DNA of 43,234 nt from Winogradskyella sp. (lineage in GTDB: Bacteria; Bacteroidota; Bacteroidia; Flavobacteriales; Flavobacteriaceae). Both the position numbers and the translations under genes were made by a program. Of the stretch, positions 17,548 to 26,291 are shown in pieces. Below the pieces are notes generated by a model. That model was given only the letters and a program-made list of their open reading frames with translations, was not told the origin of the DNA and ran no database searches. The stretch is taken from positions 1 through 43,234 of the forward strand of contig SHBX01000025.1 in the NCBI GenBank assembly GCA_004211785.1, given 5' to 3'. Within the stretch, counting starts at the first letter, position 1; each line of letters opens with the position of its first letter.

Positions 17548-18330
17548 ATGATACTTAATTTTTATAAATATCAAGGTACAGGCAATGATTTTATTATTAT
17601 AGATAATAGGTCGTTATTATTTGATAAATCTAACAGCAACAATATTGCCAAGCTATGTGACCGCCGTTTTGGTATAGGTGCTGATGGATTAATTCTTTTG
17701 GAAAATCACCCTAAAGTAGATTTTAGAATGGTCTATTATAATGCAGATGGTAACGAAAGCAGTATGTGCGGCAATGGCGGAAGATGTATTACTGCTTTTG
17801 CAAAATTTCTTGGAGTTATAGATGATGAAACTACTTTTGAGGCTATTGATGGTTTACATAAAGCTAAAATTTATGATGGCATAGTAAAGTTGCAAATGCA
17901 AGATGTTTCTAATATCGAAACTTTTGAAACCCATTTGTTTCTGGACACAGGTTCTCCACATCATGTAGAGTTAGTAGACAATCTAAAAGATTTTGATGTA
18001 AAAAATAAAGGTGAAGCAATACGATATGGAGCACCTTATAATAAAGTAGGTTCAAATATTAATTTTGTGAATCAAATATCAGAAAATAGTTTTGCGGTAA
18101 GAACATATGAACGTGGTGTTGAAGATGAAACATTATCTTGTGGTACTGGTGTTACAGCTGTAGCGTTGGCGATGCATAAATGTGGTAAAACAAGAGCCAA
18201 GGAAGTGAATCTACAAACTGAAGGAGGAGAGCTTAAGATTGCTTTTGATGTTTCAGAACATGGCGGCTATAATAATATTTGGCTTATTGGTCCAGCAGCA
18301 CAGGTTTTTAAAGGCGAAGTGTCATGGTAA
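17548..18330 (+). CDS. dapF: Diaminopimelate epimerase
   Basis: DapF converts LL- to meso-diaminopimelate for lysine and peptidoglycan cross-links. The 260 residues contain both catalytic cysteines: C74 in MCGNGGRC and C198 in SCGTGVTA. The N-terminus MILNFYKYQGTGNDF is the family opening, which fixes the ATG. An in-frame TTG 12 bp upstream lies inside the -7 box and cannot be the start. The gene overlaps the next one by 7 bp (ATGGTAA), so they are translationally coupled. dapA, another gene of the pathway, is about 17 kb downstream. Confidence 0.96.
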   Translation: MILNFYKYQGTGNDFIIIDNRSLLFDKSNSNNIAKLCDRRFGIGADGLILLENHPKVDFRMVYYNADGNESSMCGNGGRCITAFAKFLGVIDDETTFEAIDGLHKAKIYDGIVKLQMQDVSNIETFETHLFLDTGSPHHVELVDNLKDFDVKNKGEAIRYGAPYNKVGSNINFVNQISENSFAVRTYERGVEDETLSCGTGVTAVALAMHKCGKTRAKEVNLQTEGGELKIAFDVSEHGGYNNIWLIGPAAQVFKGEVSW

Positions 18331-18848
18331 CTTTAAAAGGTAAACATACATATTTAAGAGCTTTGGAGACGGAAGATTTAGATTTTATTTATGAAGTCGA
18401 AAACAACGAAAACATCTGGGAGTTAAGTCATACGCAAACACCATATTCACGGTTTTTGATCCAGCAATATTTAGAAAATGCACATCAAGACATTTATGAA
18501 GCAAAACAATTGCGATTGGCCATCTCTAATTATGATAATAAAACAATAGGCTTAATTGATATTTTTGATTTCGATTTTAAAAACAAAAGAGCTGGTATAG
18601 GAATTGTAATTACTGAAGAAGAAAATAGAGGAAAAGGTCATGGCCAAGAAGCCCTTGAATTACTGGTGAATTATTGTTTTACAAAGCTGCATTTACGTCA
18701 ATTATATTGTAATGTTTCTGAAAACAATAAAAAAAGCCTTAAGCTTTTTGAAAACAGAGGTTTCCAAAAAGTAGGATTAAAAAACGATTGGAATTACACT
18801 ACCGAAGGTTTTAAAAACGAATACCTTCTTCAACTTATAAATAACTAA
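18324..18848 (+). CDS. GNAT acetyltransferase, RimJ/SpeG-like
   Basis: This 174-residue protein has the N-terminal pattern of the RimJ/RimL/SpeG group (LKGKHTYLRALETEDLDFIYEVENN). Motif A follows as VITEEENRGKGHGQEAL, and the motif B region reads LYCNVSENNKKSLKLFENRGFQKVG. The group acetylates N-terminal amines of ribosomal proteins or polyamines, and the sequence alone does not decide between them. It overlaps dapF by 7 bp and precedes mltG by 1 bp, so it is part of a four-gene plus-strand unit. Confidence 0.88.
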   Translation: MVTLKGKHTYLRALETEDLDFIYEVENNENIWELSHTQTPYSRFLIQQYLENAHQDIYEAKQLRLAISNYDNKTIGLIDIFDFDFKNKRAGIGIVITEEENRGKGHGQEALELLVNYCFTKLHLRQLYCNVSENNKKSLKLFENRGFQKVGLKNDWNYTTEGFKNEYLLQLINN

Positions 18849-18849
18849 T

Positions 18850-19893
18850 ATGTATATAAAAAAGATACTTTGGGCTATAGCATTAATAGGTTTAATTGCT
18901 TTTGGGGCAATCGCTTATTATTTCTACAATGCAATGTTTAGTCCAAACACTAATTTTGAAGAAGATTCAAAATACATTTTTATCTCTAGCGGAGATACTT
19001 ATCTTCAAGTAAGAGAAAAACTAATGCCTTTACTAGATGATATTGACAGTTTTGATGCTTTAGCGAAACAGAAAAAATATGTTTCTTATGTTAAAGCTGG
19101 AAAATATCAAATAAAAAACGGAATGAATAATAATGAGATTATTAATTCTATCCGAAGTAATAATATAGCTGTAAAATTATCTTTTAATAATCAGAATTCT
19201 TTAGAAAATTTGGCAGGACGTATTTCTTCTCAAATTGAAGCCGATAGTCTGAGTCTTTTAAAAGCTATGAAAGATGAAAATTTCTTGTCAAAAACAGGTT
19301 TTAAAACAGAAACAGCTTTAGGTATGTATTTACCTAATAGTTATCAGGTATTTTGGAACACTTCTGTACAAGATTTTGTAGAGCGCATGTATAAAGAGTA
19401 CAATACGTTTTGGAATGCAGATAGATTAGCGAAAGCTAAGGCTTTGGGTTTTTCAAAAGATGAGGTCATAGCTTTGGCATCTATAGTTTATGAAGAATCT
19501 AAACAAAAAGTAGAACAACCAAGAGTGGCTGGTGTGTATATAAATAGAATAAAAATAGGAATGAAATTAGATGCCGATCCAACACTAAAATTTGCAGCCT
19601 ATAAATTACCCAAATACAAAAATAAAATTATACGTCGAGTGCTTAATGTTCATAAAGAGATAGATTCTCCTTATAATACTTATAAATATGCTGGTCTTCC
19701 TCCAGGATTAATAGCAATGCCTGACTTATCTGCAATTGACGCAGTACTTAATTATGAAAAACATGGCTATTACTATTTTGCTGTAGATCCAAAAAAACCT
19801 GGCTTTCATAGATTTGCAAAAAGCTTAAGTCAGCATAACAATAATGCACGTGCTTATCATAGATATTTAGACCAAAAAGGCATAAAAAAGTAA
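18850..19893 (+). CDS. mltG: Endolytic murein transglycosylase
   Basis: MltG is an inner-membrane lytic transglycosylase that cleaves nascent glycan strands and sets their length. The 347 residues have one N-terminal TM segment (8-26), a LysM-like region (KYIFISSGDTYLQVREKL), and the YceG-fold catalytic part. The motif ASIVYEES places the catalytic glutamate at 215-216, followed by VAGVYINRIKIGMKLDADPT and DSPYNTYKYAGLPPG, both family hallmarks. It is co-transcribed with dapF and the GNAT gene, fitting a peptidoglycan-related group. Confidence 0.95.
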   Translation: MYIKKILWAIALIGLIAFGAIAYYFYNAMFSPNTNFEEDSKYIFISSGDTYLQVREKLMPLLDDIDSFDALAKQKKYVSYVKAGKYQIKNGMNNNEIINSIRSNNIAVKLSFNNQNSLENLAGRISSQIEADSLSLLKAMKDENFLSKTGFKTETALGMYLPNSYQVFWNTSVQDFVERMYKEYNTFWNADRLAKAKALGFSKDEVIALASIVYEESKQKVEQPRVAGVYINRIKIGMKLDADPTLKFAAYKLPKYKNKIIRRVLNVHKEIDSPYNTYKYAGLPPGLIAMPDLSAIDAVLNYEKHGYYYFAVDPKKPGFHRFAKSLSQHNNNARAYHRYLDQKGIKK

Positions 19894-19894
19894 T

Positions 19895-20800
19895 TTGAAA
19901 AATATTTTTTGTTTTATATTAATAAGTACTTGTTTTTACTCTTCAGGGTTTAGCCAGTCAAAGATTAATTCTTTTTTAAAACCAAGTGACACTCTCAATA
20001 AGCCTAGACGTAATGCTTTAGTTATTTCTCAGGCTTCATTAGCTTCATTGGCTCTAGTAGGGTTAGATCAACTTTGGTATGCAGATTTTGAACGTTCTAA
20101 ATTCAGAACTACCAATGATAATAGTCAATGGTTACAAATGGATAAACTTGGTCATGTGTATGCATCGTATCAATTAGGAAGAGTAGGCGCTGAATCTTTA
20201 AATTGGGCTGGAGTTTCCAAAAAAAACCAATTAATATATGGTGCTACATTAGGTTTTTCTTTTTTAACTGCTGTAGAGATTTTTGATGGATTCTCACAAG
20301 AATGGGGGTTTTCATGGGGAGATATGTTAGCTAATGCAAGCGGAACGGGATTATATGTTGGTCAAGAATTATTATGGCAAGAGCAGCGCATAGCTTTAAA
20401 ATACTCGTTTAGTAGAACTGATTTTGCACCTTTAAACCCAGATAAGTTGGGTAGTGGATTTACAGAGGAGTTTCTTAAAGATTATAATGGACAAACATAT
20501 TGGTTGAGTTTTAATGTAAATTCTTTTTTAAAAACCGACTTTATTCCTAATTGGCTAAACTTTGCAGTTGGTTATGGAGCTAACGGAATGCTTACTGGGA
20601 GTAATGATAATTTATCTTTTCCAAATCAAGACAGATACCGTCAATTTTACTTGAGTTTTGACATTGATTTAACACGTATTAAAACAAATTCTAACCTACT
20701 CAAAACTCTTTTTAGCGTTTTTAACACTATAAAAGTACCAATGCCCGCTTTGGAGTTTAACGGGAAAAATGGTGTAAAAGCCCATTATATTTACTTTTAG
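19895..20800 (+). CDS. DUF2279 family exported protein, TTG start
   Basis: This 301-residue protein has a signal peptide (MKNIFCFILISTCFYSSGFSQ region). The DUF2279 part contains MDKLGHVYASYQLGR (conserved KxGH), followed by FDGFSQEWGFSWGDMLANASGTG and a C-terminal barrel-like segment. Related to the YfiM family, it is probably a membrane-associated envelope protein of unknown role. The start codon is TTG, 1 bp after the mltG stop; no in-frame ATG restores the signal peptide. Close spacing makes it the last gene of the dapF unit. Confidence 0.82.
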   Translation: MKNIFCFILISTCFYSSGFSQSKINSFLKPSDTLNKPRRNALVISQASLASLALVGLDQLWYADFERSKFRTTNDNSQWLQMDKLGHVYASYQLGRVGAESLNWAGVSKKNQLIYGATLGFSFLTAVEIFDGFSQEWGFSWGDMLANASGTGLYVGQELLWQEQRIALKYSFSRTDFAPLNPDKLGSGFTEEFLKDYNGQTYWLSFNVNSFLKTDFIPNWLNFAVGYGANGMLTGSNDNLSFPNQDRYRQFYLSFDIDLTRIKTNSNLLKTLFSVFNTIKVPMPALEFNGKNGVKAHYIYF

Positions 20801-20842
20801 TCGAGTTTAAAGTCTTGATTTTCAGAGAAAAATATTTTTACG

Positions 20843-20850
20843 TATCTTTG
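20843..20850 (+). promoter_or_regulatory. -7 box before the transglycosylase-like gene
   Basis: TATCTTTG matches TAnnTTTG exactly. A TTG at 20815-20817 is 25 bp upstream, slightly far for a -33 element. The leader would be about 50 nt. Confidence 0.5.
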
Positions 20851-20906
20851 CAGCGAATTTTGAAAGGTTAGTATTCTCTATACGACTTTAGTTAAAATTT
20901 ACTGAT

Positions 20907-21563
20907 ATGAATAAAAGAATAGTATCTAACGTTATAGCACCTTTTGCAATTTGTTTTCTTATTGCATTAGCATTATATCCTACAACTTTAGACCATGAGA
21001 AATATTCTACTTATGGTTTGGAATTGGATTTTAATGCGCCAGAGGAAATTGCAATGGTTGAGAAAAAGTCTCAGTCAGACGATGAGCAGGTATTTACACC
21101 ATATCTAGGAAAATCATTTGAAGCTTTTAAAGAAGCTTTAGCCTTTAAAGAGTCTCAAGGAAACTACTTTTCAGTTAATACTTTTGGATATTTAGGAAAA
21201 TATCAATTTGGGAAAGAAACCTTAAAAATGATAGGTATCTATAATCCTATCTATTTCTTGAATACACCAGAACTACAAGAAAAAGCCTTTATTGCTAATG
21301 CAAAACGAAACAAATGGATTTTAAGAAAAGACATTAGTCGTTTTGTTGGTAAAAGAATTGCTGGTGTAGAAATTACTGAATCTGGTATTTTAGCCGCGGC
21401 TCATTTAGCAGGAGCAGGTAGTGTTAAGAAATTCTTGAGAAGTTACGGGTCTAATAATTTTGCTGATGGCTATGGTACAACAGTAAGATACTACATGAAA
21501 CGTTTTGCTGGTTACGACACTTCTTTTATTAAGGCTGATAAACGCGCAAAGGCACGTATTTAA
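20907..21563 (+). CDS. Membrane-anchored lysozyme/transglycosylase-like protein
   Basis: This 218-residue protein has an N-terminal membrane anchor (8-25), a linker rich in acidic residues, and a domain opening FKEALAFKESQGNYFSVN. There E82 stands where SLT-type transglycosylases have their catalytic glutamate (ESxGNY). GYLGKYQFG (94-102) and LAAAHLAGAGSVKKFL follow, like the GxYQ and AAHxxG motifs of the lysozyme-like fold. It probably acts on peptidoglycan in the periplasm; activity is inferred. The gene converges with the methylase gene and their stop codons overlap (TTAA at 21560-21563). Confidence 0.72.
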   Translation: MNKRIVSNVIAPFAICFLIALALYPTTLDHEKYSTYGLELDFNAPEEIAMVEKKSQSDDEQVFTPYLGKSFEAFKEALAFKESQGNYFSVNTFGYLGKYQFGKETLKMIGIYNPIYFLNTPELQEKAFIANAKRNKWILRKDISRFVGKRIAGVEITESGILAAAHLAGAGSVKKFLRSYGSNNFADGYGTTVRYYMKRFAGYDTSFIKADKRAKARI

Positions 21564-22273
21564 TCTCTTTGAATTATAAACATTGCCGGACGCTTGTGAA
21601 AATCTTCAGTATTAGATTTCCACGCTTTAGCTGATTTTGTTTTAATATATTCGGTTGGTAATGTCAAGTCGCATGCGACGCATACTTTTGTGTTTGGATG
21701 TAACGTTGCTGCCAAATCACTTAGCATTTGATTGTTTCTGTATGGCGTTTCTATAAATAATTGAGATTGGTTTAGTTCCAAAGAACGTTTTTCTAATAAC
21801 TTAATATGCTGTTTGCGCTCTTGCTTGTCGATTGGCAAATAACCATTAAATGCAAAGCTTTGTCCATTCATTCCAGAGCTCATTAATGCTAATAAAATAG
21901 ATGAAGGTCCAACAAGCGGTATAACTTTGATGTCTAGCTCATGCGCAATACTAACGATATCTGCACCTGGGTCAGCAATCGCTGGACAGCCAGCTTCAGA
22001 TATTATCCCCATAGAAATACCATTTAAGCATGGATCTAAAAATGAATTAAGTTCAGAATCCTGCGTGTACTTGTTTAAGACTTTTAGCATCAAGCTTGGT
22101 TGAGATTTATTAGGTACCACACGCTTTATAAAACGCCTTGCTGTTTTTTCATTCTCAACAATATAATCATCAAGATCTTCAATAATCTTTTTAATTGAAA
22201 GCGGTAAAACTTCTAATGGCGGATTGTCACCAAGTCGAGTAGGAATGAGATATAATTTGCCTTTGGGATTCAT
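21560..22273 (-). CDS. RsmI-like tetrapyrrole-methylase-fold methyltransferase
   Basis: The 237 residues begin GKLYLIPTRLGDNP, a variant of the VATPIGN opening of RsmI, the 16S rRNA C1402 2'-O-methyltransferase. The signature GIISEAGCPAIADPG is intact, and VPLVGPSSILLALMSSG follows. The protein is shorter than E. coli RsmI (286 residues) and lacks its C-terminal domain, and the opening motif is altered. It may therefore be a paralogue with another target rather than RsmI itself. It is downstream of the phosphatase gene on the same strand, with a 28-bp gap. Confidence 0.8.
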   Translation of the reverse strand: MNPKGKLYLIPTRLGDNPPLEVLPLSIKKIIEDLDDYIVENEKTARRFIKRVVPNKSQPSLMLKVLNKYTQDSELNSFLDPCLNGISMGIISEAGCPAIADPGADIVSIAHELDIKVIPLVGPSSILLALMSSGMNGQSFAFNGYLPIDKQERKQHIKLLEKRSLELNQSQLFIETPYRNNQMLSDLAATLHPNTKVCVACDLTLPTEYIKTKSAKAWKSNTEDFHKRPAMFIIQRD

Positions 22274-22301
22274 AAATCAAATATAATTAAACAGATATTA
22301 T

Positions 22302-22775
22302 CTAATAAAGTAATTTACTTGCAACAATATCGCAAGTTTCATTCAAAATATTAAAAACATATTCAAACCCAGAATCACCTCCATAATAGGGATCAGGTAC
22401 ATTTTTGTCTGTAATGGATGGGTTTTCATTAAGAATAAGTTTCACTTTTCTCTTATCCTCTTCAGTTTGGGCTAAATCTAAAATATTTTGATAATTAGAT
22501 TGATCCATAGCATAAATGATATCGAAGTTATCAAAATCTGAAACTGAAAATTGTCGTGCTCTTTGAGAATTAATATCCAAACCATTTACTTGAGCAATAT
22601 GTATGGAACGATGGTCGGGCTTGCTACCTATATGATAATTTGCTGTGCCAGCGGAATCAACAAAAAAATGGCCAGTAGGTAATTTAGACTCTAAAATACC
22701 ATGTGCTAATGGAGAACGGCAGATATTACCTAAGCAAACCATTAAAATTTTAGTTTTTGATGGTTTGGAAGACAT
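22302..22775 (-). CDS. Low-molecular-weight protein-tyrosine phosphatase
   Basis: This 157-residue phosphatase has the P-loop CLGNICRS at 14-21 (nucleophile C14, R20) and the general acid in DPYYGG at 128-133. The pattern FVDSAGTANYHIG is also family-typical. It dephosphorylates phosphotyrosine proteins or small aryl phosphates. In other bacteria such enzymes partner a tyrosine kinase in capsule export, but no kinase or polysaccharide gene is near. The neighbour is dnaA, ending 16 bp upstream, so co-transcription with dnaA is likely. Confidence 0.93.
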   Translation of the reverse strand: MSSKPSKTKILMVCLGNICRSPLAHGILESKLPTGHFFVDSAGTANYHIGSKPDHRSIHIAQVNGLDINSQRARQFSVSDFDNFDIIYAMDQSNYQNILDLAQTEEDKRKVKLILNENPSITDKNVPDPYYGGDSGFEYVFNILNETCDIVASKLLY

Positions 22776-22791
22776 AAATAATTCTGAATAA

Positions 22792-24219
22792 TTACAAGGT
22801 TAACTTTTTAGATAAATCTTCTACGTATTTTCTAAACTGCTTGTCGGTAGAAGATAAGTTGTCTACAGTTTTGCATGCGTGTAGTACAGTAGCATGGTCA
22901 CGTTGTCCTATCTGAGAACCAATACTTGCCAATGATGCTTTTGTGTATTTCTTAGCAAAAAACATAGCTAATTGTCTCGCTTGTACTATATGACGCTTTC
23001 TTGTTTTGGATTGTAGTGTGCTTACATCCATCTGGAAATAATCAGAAACTACTTTTTGTATGTAATCGATAGAAACTTCGCGCTTTGTATTTTTTACAAA
23101 CTTCTCAACGATATCTTTCGCTAAGTTGATAGTAATTTCTTTTTTATTGAAAGAAGATTGAGCGATTAAAGAAATAATGGCGCCTTCAAGCTCTCTAACA
23201 TTAGATTTAATGTGTTTTGCAACATACTCAACAATTTCATCAGGCATTTCAACACCATCACGATAGAGTTTGTTATTTAAAATTGAAACACGTGTCTCAA
23301 AATCTGGACTTTGCAATTCGGCAGATAGTCCCCATTTGAATCTAGACAACAAACGTTGTTCTATATCTTGCATATCAACAGGTGCTTTATCACTAGTTAA
23401 TATAACTTGCTTTCCGTTTTGATGCAAATGGTTGAATATATGGAAGAATACATCTTGCGTTCCTGTTTTACCAGAAAAGAACTGAGCATCATCAATAATT
23501 AAGACATCAATAATTTGATAAAAATGAATAAAATCATTTCTATTATTCTTCTTTACAGAATCAATATACTGTTGTGTAAACTTCTCAGCAGAAATATATA
23601 AAACGGTTTTTTCTGGATACTTGTCTTTGATATCAACGCCAATAGCATGGGCTAAGTGCGTCTTCCCTAAACCAACTCCACCAAAAATCAATAATGGATT
23701 AAATGATGTACCTCCAGGTTTGTTAGCTACAGCAATCGCAGCATTCCTAGCCAAACGGTTAGAGTCGCCTTCTAAGAAATTCTCAAACGTATAATTAGGA
23801 TTAAGTTGAGACTCAATCTTTACATTTCTAATCCCTGGAATAACAAAGGGATTCTTAAGTTCAGGATTTTTATTGTTGAATGGTACATCTACATCTTGAG
23901 ATTTTACAGATGTTCTGTTAGAACTTGGAATACGCTCAGTAAATGGTTGTCTATTACCATAAGTGTTTTCCATTTTAATAATATAAACCAGCTTTGCATC
24001 CTCGCCAAGTTCTTTGGTAAGAGCTACCTTTAAGATTTTTACGTAATGCTCTTCGAGCCATTCATAGAAAAATTTACTAGGAACTTGAATACTTAAAGCA
24101 TTATTGGAAAGTTTAACTGCTACAATAGGTTCAAACCAAGTTTTATAAGCTTGTGGTTGAATATTATCTTTAATAAAAGAGAGACAATTGCCCCAGACCG
24201 ATTGAGCCGTTACATCCAT
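22792..24219 (-). CDS. dnaA: Chromosomal replication initiator protein
   Basis: DnaA binds DnaA boxes and opens the origin. The 475 residues show domain I (1-90, VWGNCLSFIKDNI and the W-F-P stretch), a variable domain II, and the AAA+ core with Walker A GGVGLGKTH (180-188) and Walker B VLIIDDAQF (239-247). LLSRFKWGLSAEL carries the arginine region. Domain IV ends with the DNA-binding signature RDHATVLHACKTV. It is complete. A weak -7 box, a one-mismatch DnaA box and a terminator-like hairpin lie upstream. No cluster of DnaA boxes is seen, so this is not shown to be the origin. Confidence 0.97.
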   Translation of the reverse strand: MDVTAQSVWGNCLSFIKDNIQPQAYKTWFEPIVAVKLSNNALSIQVPSKFFYEWLEEHYVKILKVALTKELGEDAKLVYIIKMENTYGNRQPFTERIPSSNRTSVKSQDVDVPFNNKNPELKNPFVIPGIRNVKIESQLNPNYTFENFLEGDSNRLARNAAIAVANKPGGTSFNPLLIFGGVGLGKTHLAHAIGVDIKDKYPEKTVLYISAEKFTQQYIDSVKKNNRNDFIHFYQIIDVLIIDDAQFFSGKTGTQDVFFHIFNHLHQNGKQVILTSDKAPVDMQDIEQRLLSRFKWGLSAELQSPDFETRVSILNNKLYRDGVEMPDEIVEYVAKHIKSNVRELEGAIISLIAQSSFNKKEITINLAKDIVEKFVKNTKREVSIDYIQKVVSDYFQMDVSTLQSKTRKRHIVQARQLAMFFAKKYTKASLASIGSQIGQRDHATVLHACKTVDNLSSTDKQFRKYVEDLSKKLTL

Positions 24220-24260
24220 ACTTTATTTTAAATTTCTGTCAGTTAGTTAGTTAATTGGGC

Positions 24261-24286
24261 AAAAAAAAGAGACATAGAAATTCTCT
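24261..24286 (-). promoter_or_regulatory. Terminator-like hairpin in the dnaA leader
   Basis: On the minus strand, AGAGA and TCTCT (24286-24282 and 24272-24268) form a 5-bp stem with a 9-nt loop, followed directly by a T-tract (24268-24261), about 40 bp before the dnaA ATG. It could attenuate dnaA transcription, but the stem is short and AT-rich. Confidence 0.3.
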
Positions 24287-24308
24287 GACGTGTTTTTTTA
24301 TTGCTTGA

Positions 24309-24323
24309 CAAATATGTGAACAA
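24309..24323 (-). promoter_or_regulatory. Possible dnaA promoter with overlapping DnaA box
   Basis: On the minus strand TTGTTCACA (24323-24315) matches the DnaA box TTWTNCACA with one mismatch. It overlaps by two bases a -7-like CATATTTG (24316-24309), which differs from TAnnTTTG at its first base. This arrangement would suit autoregulation by DnaA. Both matches are imperfect. Confidence 0.3.
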
Positions 24324-24429
24324 AAAAGTTAAAAAAAAAATCAAATTGATTAGAATTTTAAGAAATTTTTTCTCATGTTTTTATCTTGTTTAAATGTACA
24401 ATTTTTTTATTAAACAGAAAATTAGAAAT

Positions 24430-24837
24430 ATGAATAAAAATGAGACGCAGATTCGTGTACGCTATGGAGAGACTGACCAAATGGGTGTTGTATACCATGC
24501 AAATTACGCAAGTTATTTTGAAGTAGGAAGAACAGAATGGCTAAGGCAGTACGGAATTACTTACAAATCTATGGAAGAGAACGGAATAATGTTACCTGTT
24601 GTATCTCTAAATATAAAATATAAAAATTCTGCACGTTATGATGATTTACTAACGTTAAAAACTTCCCTAAAAAAAACACCCATGGCAAGTATAGAATTTG
24701 ATTACGAACTGCTAAATAATAAAAATGAATTATTAGCTACTGGGAATACAATTTTGGTGTTTATTGATATGGAGAAAAATAGACCAACACGTTGTCCAAA
24801 ATATTTATTAAACAAAATTGAGAGCAAAAAATTATAA
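24430..24837 (+). CDS. Acyl-CoA thioesterase, YbgC/4-hydroxybenzoyl-CoA thioesterase type
   Basis: The 135-residue hotdog-fold enzyme has the signature RYGETDQMGVVYHANYASYFE, in which the aspartate of TDQMG is catalytic, followed by GRTEWLRQYG. It hydrolyses acyl-CoA or related thioesters in the cytosol. The ATG used gives MNKNETQIRVRYGETD, the usual family length; an ATG 12 codons upstream adds a lysine-rich tail and is less likely. It is divergent from dnaA and converges on yigZ with a 6-bp overlap (AAATTATAA). Confidence 0.9.
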   Translation: MNKNETQIRVRYGETDQMGVVYHANYASYFEVGRTEWLRQYGITYKSMEENGIMLPVVSLNIKYKNSARYDDLLTLKTSLKKTPMASIEFDYELLNNKNELLATGNTILVFIDMEKNRPTRCPKYLLNKIESKKL

Positions 24838-25440
24838 TTCTTTTACAAAAACACCGTGAAAATTTTCAAAAATTATAAAGAGTTGTTCGGCTTTACTTTT
24901 TCTGATTGAGTATGTAATTAAACAATCGAGCTCTAATTTCTGATTTATAATTTCTGCGTCATTATCTTTTAAGAGTCTGAGTGCTTTACTCATATTCTTA
25001 TATTCAAATTGAATGCTATAATTTTTGTTTATTGTCTTTTCTAAAATGGATGATTTTTCTAATGCCATTTGCGCTGCAGTTCGGTAGGCATTAATAAGAC
25101 CGCTTACACCTAGTTTTACACCTCCAAAATATCTTACCACAACAATTAAGATGTTTGTAACATCATAAGATTGTATCTGCCCATAGATTGGCATTCCTGC
25201 AGAATTGTTGGGTTCGCCATCATCATTAGCTCTATACTTTAGTTGTTCTGTACCAAGTTGATATGCGTAGCACCAATGTCTTGCAGCGTAATGGTTTTTC
25301 TTGAGTTTTTGGATGTTGTACTTTATGTCATCCTCAGTTTTTACAGGAAAAGCATACCCAAAAAACTTACTGTTTTTATCTTTGAATAAAACTTCTTCAG
25401 ATGAGCTTGTTATTGTTTTGTATGTATCCTTTAATTCCAT
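24832..25440 (-). CDS. yigZ: YigZ/IMPACT family protein
   Basis: The 202 residues carry the family pattern: KFFGYAFPV with a following KKNHYAARHWCYAYQLG, then DDGEPNNSAGMPIYGQI and VVVRYFGGVKLGVSGLI. The C-terminal DUF1949-like domain follows. The family is linked to translation-factor regulation in eukaryotes; the bacterial role is unclear. The start is the ATG that overlaps the end of the transporter gene by 10 bp (ATGGAATTAA), giving MELKDTYKTI. A longer frame starting 18 codons upstream would lie wholly inside the transporter gene. Confidence 0.9.
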   Translation of the reverse strand: MELKDTYKTITSSSEEVLFKDKNSKFFGYAFPVKTEDDIKYNIQKLKKNHYAARHWCYAYQLGTEQLKYRANDDGEPNNSAGMPIYGQIQSYDVTNILIVVVRYFGGVKLGVSGLINAYRTAAQMALEKSSILEKTINKNYSIQFEYKNMSKALRLLKDNDAEIINQKLELDCLITYSIRKSKAEQLFIIFENFHGVFVKEL

Positions 25441-26291
25441 TTTGTAATTGTAACCAAAGCTATAGAGATTAACGCTATTAAAATACCTATCCAATTTTTA
25501 TTGGAGATGCGTTCTTTAAAAATGAGCAGGCCTATTAATGTGGAAACCGCAACAATAGAGACATTATTTACTGTAAATAAAGTTGAGCTTTCTAAGCCAT
25601 CTATACGTAAAGCTTTCAGTAAAAAATAAATAGAAGAGTAGTTTACCAATCCAAGAGTAATCCCAGGAGCAATACTTTTAAGTTTTAATTTTTTATTGAA
25701 CCTCACTGATTTATAAATTAAGATAAAAGCACCTATAATAAAAGCCCAACCAAAAATAAGACCAGAGAATAATGGTATTCTATCATCTGGCGCAAAATAA
25801 TTGATTGAAGTATCTATAATTCCAGACCCAAAGAATAGTAGTATAGGTAAATACAATGAGCGCGTTAGAACATTATTCTCTTTTTCTTTAACAGAGGTTA
25901 AATACACAGCAATTAGAGCTAGAAGAATTCCGATTACCTTTTGGAATCCAATACTTTCATTATAGACATAAATTCCAAATATTATAGGAATGATAACACT
26001 CATTTTACTTGCAACTGATGCTACAGAAAGTCCATTTCTTTGTGCTGTCAAAGCCATGACGTTAAATATGACGATAAATAAGAATCCAAGAAGAATAACA
26101 CCAATAAACCAATTTGATGATAAGATTTCTGAGGTAACCAGCGCTTTTTCATTATGTATTAGGCCGCAAACACAAGCAGTAATGTAGTTAACAACTATGG
26201 CTTGTAGAGTATCTATTTTGTATTTGTTAAATAGTTTGAACAAGACAAAAATACCAGTAGACGATAGAATGCTGAGTGCTAAATAAATCAA
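25431..26291 (-). CDS. EamA/DMT-family transporter
   Basis: The 286 residues are very hydrophobic, with about ten predicted TM helices in two similar halves (EamA repeats). The second half shows PGITLGLVNYSSIYFLLKAL, then SSTLFTVNNVSIVAVSTLIGLLIFKERIS and a final helix, the typical arrangement of drug/metabolite exporters. The substrate is unknown. It overlaps the HAD gene by 4 bp (ATGA) upstream and yigZ by 10 bp downstream, in a tightly coupled operon with ribD. Confidence 0.9.
   Translation of the reverse strand: MIYLALSILSSTGIFVLFKLFNKYKIDTLQAIVVNYITACVCGLIHNEKALVTSEILSSNWFIGVILLGFLFIVIFNVMALTAQRNGLSVASVASKMSVIIPIIFGIYVYNESIGFQKVIGILLALIAVYLTSVKEKENNVLTRSLYLPILLFFGSGIIDTSINYFAPDDRIPLFSGLIFGWAFIIGAFILIYKSVRFNKKLKLKSIAPGITLGLVNYSSIYFLLKALRIDGLESSTLFTVNNVSIVAVSTLIGLLIFKERISNKNWIGILIALISIALVTITKWN

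Noticed and set aside
24220..24429. Replication origin next to dnaA
   Set aside because: Only one imperfect DnaA box is visible and there is no cluster; AT-rich runs alone are not enough in a low-GC genome.
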